Positions 52,883-61,832 are shown, counted from the first letter of the stretch. The stretch: DNA of 64,000 nucleotides from Halobellus sp. LT62 (GCF_037031285.1 NZ_JAYEZO010000002.1:682001-746000); one strand, 5' to 3'. The notes: generated by a model from the letters alone, not told the origin. Translations and numbers: made by a program.

Positions 52883-54433
52883 TCAGATCGGGAGGTTCCC
52901 GTGCTTTTTGTCCGGGAGCGACTCGCGCTTCGAGCGGAGCAGTTCCAGATCGGAGACGAGCCGCGCGCGCGTCTCCGGCGGTTCGATCACGGCGTCGATA
53001 AAGCCGCGATCGGCGGCGGTGTAGGGGTTCGCGAACTCCTCTCGGTACTCCTCGATCAGCTCCTCGCGGCGCTGTTCGGGATCGTCGGCCATCGCGAGTT
53101 CGTCGCTGTAGAGGATGTTGACCGCGCCCTGCGGGCCCATCACGGCGATTTCGGCGGTCGGCCACGCGTAGTTGACGTCGGCTCCGAGATGCTTCGAGGC
53201 CATCACGTCGTAGGCCCCTCCGTAGGCCTTCCGCGTGATGACCGTCAGAAGCGGAACCGTCGCCTCCGAGTAGGCGTACAGGAGCTTCGCGCCGTGGCGG
53301 ATGATCCCCTCGTGCTCTTGGTCGGTTCCGGGGAGGAATCCGGGCACGTCGACGAAGGAGACGATCGGGACGTTGAACGAGTCGCAGATCCGGACGAACC
53401 GGGCGGCCTTCTCGGAGGCTTCGATGTCGAGCGTCCCGGCGTTGACGCGCGGCTGGTTGGCGACGACGCCGACGGAGTGACCGTCGAGGCGGGCGAAGCC
53501 GACGAGGACGTTCTTCGCGAAGTTCTCGTGGACCTCGAAGAGGGAGCCCTCGTCGAGGACGCCGTCGACGACGTCGCGCATGTCGTAGGGCTTTCTGGGT
53601 TCGTCGGGGACGACAGAATTCAGCGACTCGTCGGCGCGCTCGGGGTCGTCCCACGGCTCGACGCGCGGGGGGTCCTCGACGTTGTTCGGCGGGAGATACG
53701 AGAGGAGCCGCCGGATGTCGTCGAGGGCCTCCTCCTCGCTCTCGCAGGCGAACTGCGCGACGCCCGAAGTCGAGGCGTGCGTGACCGCGCCGCCGAGGTC
53801 CTCGAAGCTGACCTCTTCTCCAGTTACGGTCTTGATCACGTCGGGTCCCGTGATGAACATGTGGCTCGTATCTTTCACCATAAAGGTGAAGTCGGTGAGG
53901 GCGGGCGAGTAGACCGCGCCGCCGGCGCAGGGACCCATAATCGCCGAGATCTGGGGCACCACACCCGACGCCTCCGTGTTCCGGCGGAAGATCTCGCCGA
54001 ATCCCGCGAGCGACTGGACGCCCTCCTGAATGCGCGCGCCCGCGGAGTCGTTGAGCCCCACGACCGGCGCGCCGACCTCGACGGCCTTGTCCATTACCTT
54101 CGTGATCTTCTCGGCTAAGACCTCACCGAGTGAGCCCCCGAAGACGGTGAAGTCGTGCGCGAAGACGAACGTCTTTCTCCCGTCGACCTCGCCGTAGCCG
54201 GTCACGACGCCGTCGCCCGGAAGCTGTTTTTCCTCCATCCCGAAGTTGTGGTTTCGGTGGGTCCGGAGCTGGTCGATCTCGCTGAACGTCCCGTCGTCGA
54301 GGAAGTAGTCGATCCGCTCGCGGGCGGTCATCTTGCCCTTGTCGTGTTGGGCCTCGATGCGCGCCTCGCCGCCGCCTTTCAGCGCGCGCTCGCGCTTCTC
54401 GCGTAGCTCCTCGATACGGTCCTCCATCGTCAC
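52883..54433 (-). CDS. pccB: Propionyl/acyl-CoA carboxylase carboxyltransferase subunit
   Basis: A 516-residue carboxyltransferase that moves CO2 from carboxybiotin to propionyl-CoA (or acetyl-CoA), making methylmalonyl-CoA. Family blocks: [78 protein letters not shown] and the C-terminal [27 protein letters not shown], with [13 protein letters not shown]. The length is right for a single crotonase-like pair. ATG 54433 or 54427 starts it. Methylmalonyl-CoA leads on to succinyl-CoA, handled by SucCD at 61.8 kb. Confidence 0.94.
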   Translation of the reverse strand: MTMEDRIEELREKRERALKGGGEARIEAQHDKGKMTARERIDYFLDDGTFSEIDQLRTHRNHNFGMEEKQLPGDGVVTGYGEVDGRKTFVFAHDFTVFGGSLGEVLAEKITKVMDKAVEVGAPVVGLNDSAGARIQEGVQSLAGFGEIFRRNTEASGVVPQISAIMGPCAGGAVYSPALTDFTFMVKDTSHMFITGPDVIKTVTGEEVSFEDLGGAVTHASTSGVAQFACESEEEALDDIRRLLSYLPPNNVEDPPRVEPWDDPERADESLNSVVPDEPRKPYDMRDVVDGVLDEGSLFEVHENFAKNVLVGFARLDGHSVGVVANQPRVNAGTLDIEASEKAARFVRICDSFNVPIVSFVDVPGFLPGTDQEHEGIIRHGAKLLYAYSEATVPLLTVITRKAYGGAYDVMASKHLGADVNYAWPTAEIAVMGPQGAVNILYSDELAMADDPEQRREELIEEYREEFANPYTAADRGFIDAVIEPPETRARLVSDLELLRSKRESLPDKKHGNLPI

Positions 54434-54603
54434 GTCGGACCACCTCCGATCATCGTCCCGTACGTACCGACGGGAGGCAAAAGGGTTTCCGCAATCCGAT
54501 AAGGGAAGGTTCGTCGAACGTCGATAATTCTCGCGAGAGCGGCAATTACAATTAAAAAATGATTATATTTATCGGGATGGGGATCGTGGTAGACAGTAGC
54601 ACA

Positions 54604-54801
54604 ATGGCGAGCGCGTACAGATCTCCGTTCGAGCGGCTGAAGACGCGGTACAGCGATGTCGACCTCGTCTGTCCGAAGTGCGGCTACGACGACGACGACG
54701 GCGAGTGGCAGGCCGTGACGACGGGTCACGTCGTCCAGTATCGTCACATCTGCCCGAGTTGCGGCGCGATCCGTCGGCGGACCATCTCACTCGGGCACTG
54801 A
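54604..54801 (+). CDS. Small zinc-ribbon protein with two CPxCG motifs
   Basis: A 65-residue protein: MASAYRSPFERLKTRYSDVD then LVCPKCGYDDDDGEW, a linker, and HICPSCGAIRRRTISLGH. The two CPxCG knuckles 28 residues apart are the halophile zinc-finger microprotein type. ATG 54604 is chosen; the AT-rich block AATTAAAAAATGATTATATTTAT at about 54550 may hold its promoter. The role is unknown, but such proteins influence stress and biofilm traits in Haloferax. Confidence 0.8.
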   Translation: MASAYRSPFERLKTRYSDVDLVCPKCGYDDDDGEWQAVTTGHVVQYRHICPSCGAIRRRTISLGH

Positions 54802-54868
54802 CAGTTCACCGCGCCGCGGTACCCCGCCGAAACACCGAAGTCGATCGGATGTATACACCGATGTATAA

Positions 54869-55081
54869 ATGGCTGATAAAACTATTCGAGTGTCCGAGAA
54901 GACGTGGCGAAAACTCCGGGCACGAAAGCGGGGAGATGAGAGCTTCGAGGCGGTGATCGAGCGAGAGTTAGAAGACGACGATCCACTCGCTGGTTTCGGC
55001 GCGTGGAGTGACACCACCATCGACGAGTCGGTCCGAGCGGTCAAGCGAGAGATGGACGAAGATTTCGAAGCAGGGCCGTGA
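54869..55081 (+). CDS. vapB: VapB-type antitoxin
   Basis: A 70-residue protein beginning MADKTIRVSEKTWRKLRARKRGDESFEAVIEREL, a ribbon-helix-helix-like N-terminus that binds DNA and regulates its own promoter. The C-terminal half (PLAGFGAWSDTTIDESVRAVKREMDEDFEAG) is acidic and should wrap the toxin. Its stop codon overlaps the toxin GTG start by 4 nt (GTGA). It is the upstream gene of the pair, as in most vapBC operons. Confidence 0.87.
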   Translation: MADKTIRVSEKTWRKLRARKRGDESFEAVIERELEDDDPLAGFGAWSDTTIDESVRAVKREMDEDFEAGP

Positions 55082-55464
55082 AGGTTCTCGACAGCAGCTT
55101 CTGTGCCGATTTCCTTCGCGGCCGAGAGTCAGCGAAAGCGTACCGTCTCGACCACCGCGACGAGAGTATGATTCTCACGTCCATCGGCTACTACGAACTG
55201 TATCACGGTGCGGTGAAAGAAGGCCGCAACCCGGCGCTCGTCGAGGACGATCTCCCGTGGGTCGACTACCTCGAATACGAACGGTCACACGCGCTCGAAG
55301 CCGCGCGGATCCGTCAAGAACTGGAATCGAGCGGGCAGCGGATCCAGCATCCCGATATGATGATCGCCGGTGTCGCCCGATCGCTGGACGTTCCTGTCGT
55401 TACTGCCGACGGTGGGTTCGAACACATCGACGGGCTCGACGTCGAGAACTACCGTCGGCTCTGA
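55078..55464 (+). CDS. vapC: VapC-type PIN-domain toxin
   Basis: A 128-residue PIN RNase starting at GTG 55078. Acidic site residues are in MKVLDSSFCADFL (Asp5), TSIGYYELYHGAV (Glu near 41), DMMIAGVARSLD (Asp near 98) and VVTADGGFEHI (Asp near 117). All four positions that coordinate Mg are present, so it should be active. It cleaves RNA when not held by VapB. No promoter of its own. Confidence 0.87.
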   Translation: MKVLDSSFCADFLRGRESAKAYRLDHRDESMILTSIGYYELYHGAVKEGRNPALVEDDLPWVDYLEYERSHALEAARIRQELESSGQRIQHPDMMIAGVARSLDVPVVTADGGFEHIDGLDVENYRRL

Positions 55465-55524
55465 TCGCTACTAAAATCCGCGTCGGTTCTTCGATCTACG
55501 ATCTACAGATAAACAAGGCGAGTG

Positions 55525-55603
55525 CCTCGGGGTCGTCCGAAACGGCGTAGCCGTTTCGTGATGACGAGAGACTGTAGGTCTCTCGAACCACTTGACCCCG
55601 AGG
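55525..55603. repeat. Nested three-stem palindromic element
   Basis: An outer inverted repeat CCTCGGGGTC (55525-55534) and GACCCCGAGG (55594-55603) encloses two perfect hairpins, CGAAACGGC-gta-GCCGTTTCG (55538-55558) and CGAGAGAC-tgtag-GTCTCTCG (55565-55585). Both DNA strands could fold into a three-way junction. It lies between convergent vapC and the NSS transporter, ending 4 bp from the transporter stop codon. The outer arms and flank AAGGCGAGTGCC match the palindrome at 35430. It could be a PATE/IS200-IS605-like remnant, a small RNA or a bidirectional terminator. Confidence 0.7.
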
Positions 55604-55607
55604 CGGT

Positions 55608-57041
55608 TCACACCAGCGACCGATCGGTCCGGACGCCGAGGAACGCCGCGGCACCGACGAGGACCGCGACGCCGACCGTGGGCCAGAAGCCGATGCTCGC
55701 GTCGACGCCGAACGTCGTCAAGAGCGTGAAGAGGAGGAAAATCGGGAGCACGACGCCGGCGGCCAAGAGCCACGGCGTCGCGAGCGCGTCCGTCAGTCCG
55801 CCCGCACCGGAACGGAGCTCCGCGACGGCGTCGCGACCCATCACCCAGCCGACGAAGACGAGCACCGCGGCCAGCCCGGCCGTCAGCAGGGTGTCGACGA
55901 GCGGCCCCGCGACGAAGCCGAAGACGCCGACGCCCGCGACGGTGGGGTTGATCGCGCAGATTCCGCCGGTCACGACCACCGCGACGGTAACGAGCGTGAC
56001 CGCCTGCGGCCGCGAGAGACCGTACTCGTCGACGAGGAACGAGACGGGAATTTCGAGCATACTGATCGACGAGGAGAGCGCCGCGAGCACGACCACGCCG
56101 AAGAACGCCGTCGCGACGAGCGCGCCGGCCGGGAGTTGGGAGAACGCGCCCGCGAGACCGACGAACAGCGCGCCGGGGCCGGGTGCGGTCTGCGTGGGGT
56201 CGACGCCGAGCGAGAACAACAGCGGGAAGACGACGAGTCCCGCGAGCACGCCGACGAGCGTGTTGAGGACGGCGATGACGGTCCCGTCGAACGGCAGCGA
56301 GCGGTCCTCGTCGATGTACGAGGCGTAGGTGATCATCGTCCCCGCCCCGAGCGAGAGCGTGAAGAGCGCCTGTCCGGCCGCGGGCGCGAGCACGTCGAAG
56401 AAGTTCGCGCGGACCGTCGCGACGTCGAAGCTGAGGTAGAACGCGTAGGCCTCGGCCGCGCCGGGACGCGTTCCGGCCCAGACCGCGAGGCCGATCAGGA
56501 GCGCGAGTACCGCGGGCATCATCACTTTCGTCCCGAATTCGATCCCGCGGCGGACGCCCGCGTAGACGACGAGCGCGGTCAGTCCGAGAAAGAGCAGATG
56601 AAAGCCGAGCGCGTCGAGTCCGGCAGAAGCAGCGCCGAAGTAGGCTCCGGGTTCGGAGAAGTACGCGGGCTGTGCGCCCGCGAGTCCGAGCGCGCTCTCG
56701 CCGAAGTACCGGAGGATCCACCCGCCGACGACGCTGTAAAACGAGATCAGCGCGATGGCGGTGACGACGTAAAAGACGCCCCAGAGCCCCCACGTTTTGG
56801 AGCCAGAGAGATCCCGTAACGCGCCGACGGGGCTCTTCTTGCCGCGTCGACCGACGACGAACTCCCCGAGTAAGCCGGGGACGCCGACGAGCAGTACGAT
56901 GCCGAGATAGACTAATAAAAAGGCGCTGCCACCGTTGTCGGCGGTCACCCACGGGAATCGCCAGATGTTCCCGAGGCCGACCGCCGATCCCGCCGCGGCG
57001 AGGATGAAGCCCGCGCGCGTCGCCCACGTCTCACGTGTCAT
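55608..57041 (-). CDS. NSS-family sodium-dependent transporter, copy 1
   Basis: A 477-residue secondary transporter (SLC6/LeuT fold) with about 12 helices that uses the Na+ gradient to import amino acids or similar solutes. TM1 is WATRAGFILAAAGSAVGLGNIWRFPW, with the Gly/Asn sodium and substrate site and the Arg gate intact. GGWILRYFGES and SLPFDGTVIAVLNTLVG are family-typical. It is divergent from trkA. The stop codon is 4 bp from the three-stem element. Confidence 0.92.
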   Translation of the reverse strand: MTRETWATRAGFILAAAGSAVGLGNIWRFPWVTADNGGSAFLLVYLGIVLLVGVPGLLGEFVVGRRGKKSPVGALRDLSGSKTWGLWGVFYVVTAIALISFYSVVGGWILRYFGESALGLAGAQPAYFSEPGAYFGAASAGLDALGFHLLFLGLTALVVYAGVRRGIEFGTKVMMPAVLALLIGLAVWAGTRPGAAEAYAFYLSFDVATVRANFFDVLAPAAGQALFTLSLGAGTMITYASYIDEDRSLPFDGTVIAVLNTLVGVLAGLVVFPLLFSLGVDPTQTAPGPGALFVGLAGAFSQLPAGALVATAFFGVVVLAALSSSISMLEIPVSFLVDEYGLSRPQAVTLVTVAVVVTGGICAINPTVAGVGVFGFVAGPLVDTLLTAGLAAVLVFVGWVMGRDAVAELRSGAGGLTDALATPWLLAAGVVLPIFLLFTLLTTFGVDASIGFWPTVGVAVLVGAAAFLGVRTDRSLV

Positions 57042-57295
57042 TTCCTCTCAGTCCACCGCTCGCGAGTAAGTGACTTTCGGACCGCATCTCTCTCAAATGG
57101 CCGATAGGACGGACGTTCGTGACGAATTCGACGGATCGTCTCGAAAAATCGATAGCTGTCTCGCAAATTCGGCGAGTCGATTCATCCCGAATATCGACGT
57201 CACGAGGGCGTCGAGACGACCCGCTGTGCGTCGCCACTTGAAGACCATCAGTTACTCGGGTGGACGCTTATTCTCTCCCACTATAATGAACAACT

Positions 57296-57946
57296 ATGAC
57301 TGATGCGGAGCACGTCGTGATCGCCGGGAGCGGACGAGTCGGACATCGGGTCGCACAGCACTTCGCCGACCGCGGGCGTGCGGTGACCGTCATCGATCCC
57401 GACCCGAACGGGGCGATCGAGGGCGAAGAAGTCGAACTCATCGAGGGCGACGCGACGAAGCCGTCGGCGCTCGAAGCGGCCATCACTGATCGGACGGGCG
57501 TCGTCGGCGCGCTCACAGACAGTGAAGACACGAACCTCGTGGTCTGTATGGCCGCCAAGCGGTACGCGACGGGGCTCCGGACCGTCGCCCGTATCGAAGA
57601 GCGCGCCGGCGACGAGTACGAGGAGTTCGTCGACGAAGTGTACTTCCCCGAGCGCGCCAGCGTCCGCGCGGCGGTCAACGCACTCACCGGCAGCGACGTT
57701 CGTACGTTCGAGGAGGTGACTGGCGAGCTCGAAGTCCTCGATATTCGAATCGATTACGACGCGCCCGCCGCGGGGGAAGTCGTCTCGGACGCGCTCCCGG
57801 AGGGCTCGGTCGTCATCGCCGAATCCGGCGGGCACGTCGCCGTCCAACACTCGACGACACTGGTGAACGGACGTCGCTATCTCATCGCTGCGGACCGCGA
57901 CGTCGTCGGCGAGGTCATCGAGCAGTGTCGTGGCGAGCGTTCGTAG
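57296..57946 (+). CDS. trkA: TrkA-family potassium uptake regulator
   Basis: A 216-residue soluble RCK protein. The TrkA-N Rossmann motif is VVIAGSGRVGHRVAQHFADRGRAVTVIDPDP (GxGxxG), with DATKPSALEAAITDRTGVV binding the adenine end. A TrkA-C domain follows from about residue 135 (EVLDIRIDYDAPAAGEVVSDALPEGSVVIAESGGHVA). It would bind NAD(H) and gate a Trk/Ktr membrane subunit. No TrkH gene is nearby. It sits between two NSS transporters. Confidence 0.9.
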   Translation: MTDAEHVVIAGSGRVGHRVAQHFADRGRAVTVIDPDPNGAIEGEEVELIEGDATKPSALEAAITDRTGVVGALTDSEDTNLVVCMAAKRYATGLRTVARIEERAGDEYEEFVDEVYFPERASVRAAVNALTGSDVRTFEEVTGELEVLDIRIDYDAPAAGEVVSDALPEGSVVIAESGGHVAVQHSTTLVNGRRYLIAADRDVVGEVIEQCRGERS

Positions 57947-57989
57947 CACGACTGCGATTCTCCGGAGGAAACAGTCGGTTGCGGCCCGC

Positions 57990-59363
57990 TTACAGCGGCG
58001 GGACGATCGCCGGACTCTCCGCGAAGAACAGCGTCTGGACGCCGAGCGCCAGCGTGAGAACCACGCCGAGGACGACGACGGTCCGAACGAGCCACAGCCA
58101 CGTGAGGCCGACGCCGCTCCCGACGGAGGAGCCCGAGAGGAGTTCCTCGACGGCAGGGCGACCGTACACCCAGCCGATGAAGAGGAGAATTCCGAGCACC
58201 GACAGCGGGAGCAGCAGTTGGTACGCGAGGTTGTCGAACCACGTGAGCCACGCGGTGTCCCACGCCGAGGGGATGCCGAGCAGGAAGATGAGGCCGCCGA
58301 GCGCGGCGGCGACCTGCGGGCGGTTCGCACGGTAGTTGTCGACGACGTAGGAGGTGACCACTTCCAGCAGGCTGATCGCCGACGACAGCGCCGCGATCAG
58401 GACCACCGCGAAGAAGACCGCGCCGACGAGTCGGCCGGCCGGAAGCTCCGCGAACGCGGTCGCGAGGCTGACGAACAGCGCGCCCGCGCCGCCGCTTCCG
58501 GGCTCGATGTCCTGCACGAACAGCAGGGGGATGACGACGAGGCCGGCGAGGACGCCGACGGCGCTGTTGAACACGACGACGGTGATGCTGTCGCCGAAGA
58601 GGCTCTGATCCTCGCCGACGTAGGAGGCGTAAGTGATCATCGCGCCCATCCCGAGCGACAGCGAGAAGAACGCCTGACTCACCGCGAAGGGGATGATCTC
58701 CGTGAGCGGGCCGCTAAAGGACGGGAGCGGGTCGAAGGAGACGCTCAAGCTGAGCTGGGAGAGGTCGGGCGAGAGGAAGTAGCTGTAGCCCGGTCCGGCC
58801 CCCGGAAGGGTGAACACCCAGACGGCGAGCACGCCGAGAATGACGACGATGCTCGGGACCATCAGCTTCGTCGCCTTCTCGATTCCGTCCTTGACGCCGC
58901 CCGCGACGATGGCGATGACGAAGGCCATAAACACCGCGTGTAGCGCGAGCGCTTCGGGACCGGCCGAGACCTGTCCGAAGTACTCCCCCGGAGCGGCGAA
59001 GTACGCGCCGGTGAGACTGCCGCCGATGTAGCGGAGCACCCACCCGCCGACGACGCTGTAATACGACAGGATCCAGAAGCCGGTCGCGACGCCCAACACC
59101 CCGACCCACTTCCAGCTGCGGTGTCCCAGTTTCTCGAACGCACTGATGGCGTTCAGGTTGCTCTTTCTCCCGATGACGAACTCCGCGAGCATCGCCGGGA
59201 GCCCGATTCCCAGCGCGGCGACCAGATAGACGACGAGGAACGTCGCCCCGCCGTACTCGGAGGTTTTGAAGGGAAACTGCCAGATGTTTCCCAGTCCCAC
59301 TGCCGAGCCGACGGCCGCGAGGATGAAGCCCGCGCGCGTCGCCCACGTCTCTCGTTGACTCAT
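57990..59363 (-). CDS. NSS-family sodium-dependent transporter, copy 2
   Basis: A 457-residue paralogue of the gene at 55608. The TM1 segment is WATRAGFILAAVGSAVGLGNIWQFPF; the family arginine of NIW-R-FP is glutamine here. The rest (GGWVLRYIGGSLTG, SLFGDSITVVVFNSAVGVLAGLVV) is intact. The changed gate residue may alter substrate coupling or be a natural subfamily feature. Pairing of two such genes around trkA suggests shared osmotic roles, by inference only. Confidence 0.91.
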   Translation of the reverse strand: MSQRETWATRAGFILAAVGSAVGLGNIWQFPFKTSEYGGATFLVVYLVAALGIGLPAMLAEFVIGRKSNLNAISAFEKLGHRSWKWVGVLGVATGFWILSYYSVVGGWVLRYIGGSLTGAYFAAPGEYFGQVSAGPEALALHAVFMAFVIAIVAGGVKDGIEKATKLMVPSIVVILGVLAVWVFTLPGAGPGYSYFLSPDLSQLSLSVSFDPLPSFSGPLTEIIPFAVSQAFFSLSLGMGAMITYASYVGEDQSLFGDSITVVVFNSAVGVLAGLVVIPLLFVQDIEPGSGGAGALFVSLATAFAELPAGRLVGAVFFAVVLIAALSSAISLLEVVTSYVVDNYRANRPQVAAALGGLIFLLGIPSAWDTAWLTWFDNLAYQLLLPLSVLGILLFIGWVYGRPAVEELLSGSSVGSGVGLTWLWLVRTVVVLGVVLTLALGVQTLFFAESPAIVPPL

Positions 59364-59526
59364 ATCGGCTCCGACTAATCAGTGGGGAAGTGATAAGACA
59401 CGCGATTATCGGCCGCGACCGGCGTGAAAAGTGTACACACACGTCTCAGAACGAACAGTTCTGTACGTTCGTCGAGAGTGGTTCAATAGGTTTCCCTATC
59501 ACCGCCGCGTTTCGAGGGAAGCGAGA

Positions 59527-59994
59527 TCAACGGCTGAGATACTGGTTCAGCTCACGGAATTGATCGGACGAGAGAATCACCTCAGTCTCGAATGCATCAA
59601 ATCTCTCGAAGTCGTCATCAATCGTCAAGACAGTATTTACACCCTCCTCAATCGCTACTCCCGCGTAGTAGCCGTCCCACCCGCCGACATTCGCATCGCT
59701 GGCTTGGGAGAACGCGTTTCGGACGACAGTGTGGGTGATTTCGTCGTGCCAATGGATCCGTTTCGCATCCAAGAAATTCTGCAAAAGTCGAGACGCCTCC
59801 GCATTCGAGCGTCCGTAGTACGTCGTCAAGACGTTATGGGCCCCGATTACTGCGGGATTTGGAACGACAACATCAATCTCACCGAGGATTCCCGCTTGGA
59901 CGTATTCGAGTGCAGCATCGCGAACTGGGGCGTCCGTGTGAGCGAGCGCGATTACTCCAACGTCGAAGAGATACGGGCCATCCAACTCACTCAT
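59527..59994 (-). CDS. vapC: PIN-domain toxin of the AbrB/PIN pair
   Basis: A 155-residue PIN protein. Acidic positions: Asp in DGPYLFDVGVIALAHTD, Glu/Asp in DAALEYVQAGILGEIDVVVP, Asp in VGGWDGYYAGVAIEEGV and Asp in TVLTIDDDFERF. This resembles the archaeal PIN toxins with the final T-x-D-D-D-F. ATG 59994 overlaps the upstream antitoxin's stop by 8 nt (ATGAGTGA), so translation is coupled. Two-gene operon with the AbrB-type protein. Confidence 0.83.
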   Translation of the reverse strand: MSELDGPYLFDVGVIALAHTDAPVRDAALEYVQAGILGEIDVVVPNPAVIGAHNVLTTYYGRSNAEASRLLQNFLDAKRIHWHDEITHTVVRNAFSQASDANVGGWDGYYAGVAIEEGVNTVLTIDDDFERFDAFETEVILSSDQFRELNQYLSR

Positions 59995-60271
59995 CGCCGT
60001 CTCGCTCCGCACCGCTTCGAACAGCGTCTCTGTGTCTCTGGGCGATCGGATCGAGATCTGCATCGAGTGGTCTGGTCTCCTCACTCGCAGGCGAGGTATC
60101 CGCAACGAGCTCTTCCATTCGCTCGATGATCTCTTGGGGGTCGTCTTCCGGTTCGACGATCGCTTTCCCGTCCTCCTCGTGAACCGTCACCTCGGTCCCG
60201 GGATCGATACCGAGCCGCTCCCGCACGCTCTGTGGGAGGACGATTCGCCCTTTTGAATCCACTTTTGCCAT
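59987..60271 (-). CDS. vapB: SpoVT/AbrB-type antitoxin
   Basis: A 94-residue antitoxin. MAKVDSKGRIVLPQSVRERLGIDPGTEVTVHEEDGKAIVEPE is the swapped-hairpin AbrB DNA-binding domain; the acidic tail of 50 residues should bind the PIN toxin. Its own start codon is immediately preceded by a perfect 8-bp inverted repeat (60272-60292) and a TATA box, so autoregulation is likely. Confidence 0.88.
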   Translation of the reverse strand: MAKVDSKGRIVLPQSVRERLGIDPGTEVTVHEEDGKAIVEPEDDPQEIIERMEELVADTSPASEETRPLDADLDPIAQRHRDAVRSGAERDGDE

Positions 60272-60292
60272 ATTCCCACTTACGGTGGGAAT
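60272..60292. promoter_or_regulatory. Operator next to the AbrB/PIN start codon
   Basis: ATTCCCAC-ttacg-GTGGGAAT is a perfect palindrome that touches the initiation codon. The inferred TATA box (GTATAATTG on the plus strand, 60295-60303) is 28 nt from the ATG, so the palindrome covers the transcription start of a leaderless mRNA. Binding here would block initiation. Confidence 0.7.
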
Positions 60293-60384
60293 TAGTATAA
60301 TTGTGTTGCTCAGAGCGACTAGACACCCGTCGCCTCCGCAATCGTAGAAATCGAAGCGTATCGGTCTTCCCCAAAGCGAACCGT

Positions 60385-61341
60385 CTACGGCGTGACGACC
60401 AATTTCCCGAGGAAGCTGTCTTCCAAGACGGCACGCTGCGCTTCGGCGGTCTCGTCGAGGTCGTACGTCTCGTAGATCACGGGTGCAACTTCGCCGCGTG
60501 CGCAGAGATCGCCGAGCCGTGCTAACACCGCGCCGATGTCGTCGGCGTTGTACATCGACATGAACTGATAGCGGATCTCCTTGCCCTTCGTGATCCCGAT
60601 GTCGTCGAACGAGCCGTTGGAAGTGTCGTTGCCGATGCCGACCACGCGCGCGGCGGGGTTCGCGACGTTCGCGTTGAATTGGAGGTACTGATCCATATGC
60701 AGGTCGATGACGACGTCCGCGCCGCCGGCGTCGACGACGGCCTCTTCGAGATCGTCGCGCGAGTAGTCGAACACCTCGTCCGCGCCGAGGGATTCGAGGT
60801 CCGCGGCGTCTTCGGGCGAGGCCGTCGCGTGGACGCGCGCGCCCATCGTCTCCGCGAGTTGGATGGCGACGTGGCCGACGCCCCCGCTGCCGCCGTGGAC
60901 GAGCACCGTTTCGGCGGGCTCGGCCGCGGCGTGGTGGACGAGCGCCTGCCACGCGGTCGTCCCGACGAGTGCGAGTGCCGCGGCGGTCTCGAAATCGACC
61001 TCGTCAGGAAGATGTGCGAGGTTGCCTACGGGGGCCGCAACGGCCTCCGCGTACGAGCCGGGACGGCCGTTCCCGAGTCCCGTCCCGAACACGCGGTCGC
61101 CGACCGCGAACGCATCGACGCCGTCGCCGACGGCGTTGACGACGCCCGCGACGTCCGAACCGCCGATGAACGGGAGGTGGGGCACGGGATATTCGCCCTC
61201 GCGGAAGTACGTGTCGACGGGGTTGACCGCGGCGGCCTCGACGTCGACGACGACCTCGCCATACGCTGGTTCGGGCTCGTCTACCTCGTCAACCGTCAGT
61301 ACCTCGGGTCCGCCGTGCTCGTGGAATCTGACTGCGCGCAT
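60385..61341 (-). CDS. NADPH:quinone reductase-like zinc-independent MDR
   Basis: A 318-residue medium-chain reductase. MRAVRFHEHGGPEVLTVDEVDEPEP is the quinone-oxidoreductase start; VLVHGGSGGVGHVAIQLAETMGARV is the NADPH-binding Rossmann motif. The zinc-binding cysteines of alcohol dehydrogenases are absent. It likely reduces quinones or enones. It is transcribed alone, 113 nt upstream of the AbrB operon on the same strand. Confidence 0.88.
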   Translation of the reverse strand: MRAVRFHEHGGPEVLTVDEVDEPEPAYGEVVVDVEAAAVNPVDTYFREGEYPVPHLPFIGGSDVAGVVNAVGDGVDAFAVGDRVFGTGLGNGRPGSYAEAVAAPVGNLAHLPDEVDFETAAALALVGTTAWQALVHHAAAEPAETVLVHGGSGGVGHVAIQLAETMGARVHATASPEDAADLESLGADEVFDYSRDDLEEAVVDAGGADVVIDLHMDQYLQFNANVANPAARVVGIGNDTSNGSFDDIGITKGKEIRYQFMSMYNADDIGAVLARLGDLCARGEVAPVIYETYDLDETAEAQRAVLEDSFLGKLVVTP

Positions 61342-61410
61342 ATGGTGCGGCGTTCGGGCGGCCGGCGATTAAATGGGCCGGAACCGGACGGACGTCGCGG
61401 TCATCCTCCC

Positions 61411-61698
61411 TCAGTCATCGCGCTCGGTCGTTCCGTCGGTCTGTCGAAAAAGGGCGTCGCCCGCGTCTGTTGGCGTCGTGTCCTTCCACTCGCGACGTCC
61501 CGATGTTGCGGTTTCCAGTTTCGCGCTCGGCTTTGGATTGATTGTTAGTATCGACCCGACGAGCGTCGCGGGGATCTCGTCATCTGGTTCGATTCCTAAC
61601 TGCTCTTGGATCCCCTTCGGGAGCGTAATCCGTCCTTTGTCATCCACTTTGAGTCTGAGTTGCTTCTCGGGATTTGTACTGGACGACGCTTTTCCCAT
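61411..61698 (-). CDS. Orphan SpoVT/AbrB-domain protein
   Basis: A 95-residue protein. Residues 11-57 (LRLKVDDKGRITLPKGIQEQLGIEPDDEIPATLVGSILTINPKP) form an AbrB DNA-binding domain, followed by an acidic, polar tail. There is no toxin gene next to it, unlike the pair at 59.5-60.3 kb. It could be a stand-alone regulator or an antitoxin that lost its toxin. ATG 61698 (MGKASSSTN) is chosen; the frame also opens at 61719. Confidence 0.78.
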   Translation of the reverse strand: MGKASSSTNPEKQLRLKVDDKGRITLPKGIQEQLGIEPDDEIPATLVGSILTINPKPSAKLETATSGRREWKDTTPTDAGDALFRQTDGTTERDD

Positions 61699-61832
61699 AT
61701 TTACTCTCCTATTTTTCATTCAGATGCGCGGATATATTCAACGCGCCTCGGCCGGTGATTCGATTGAAATCGCCGTCGCACAGAGAGCGAAATCGACGGG
61801 CTTTATGCGCGCGCACGCCGCATTCTCGGACG

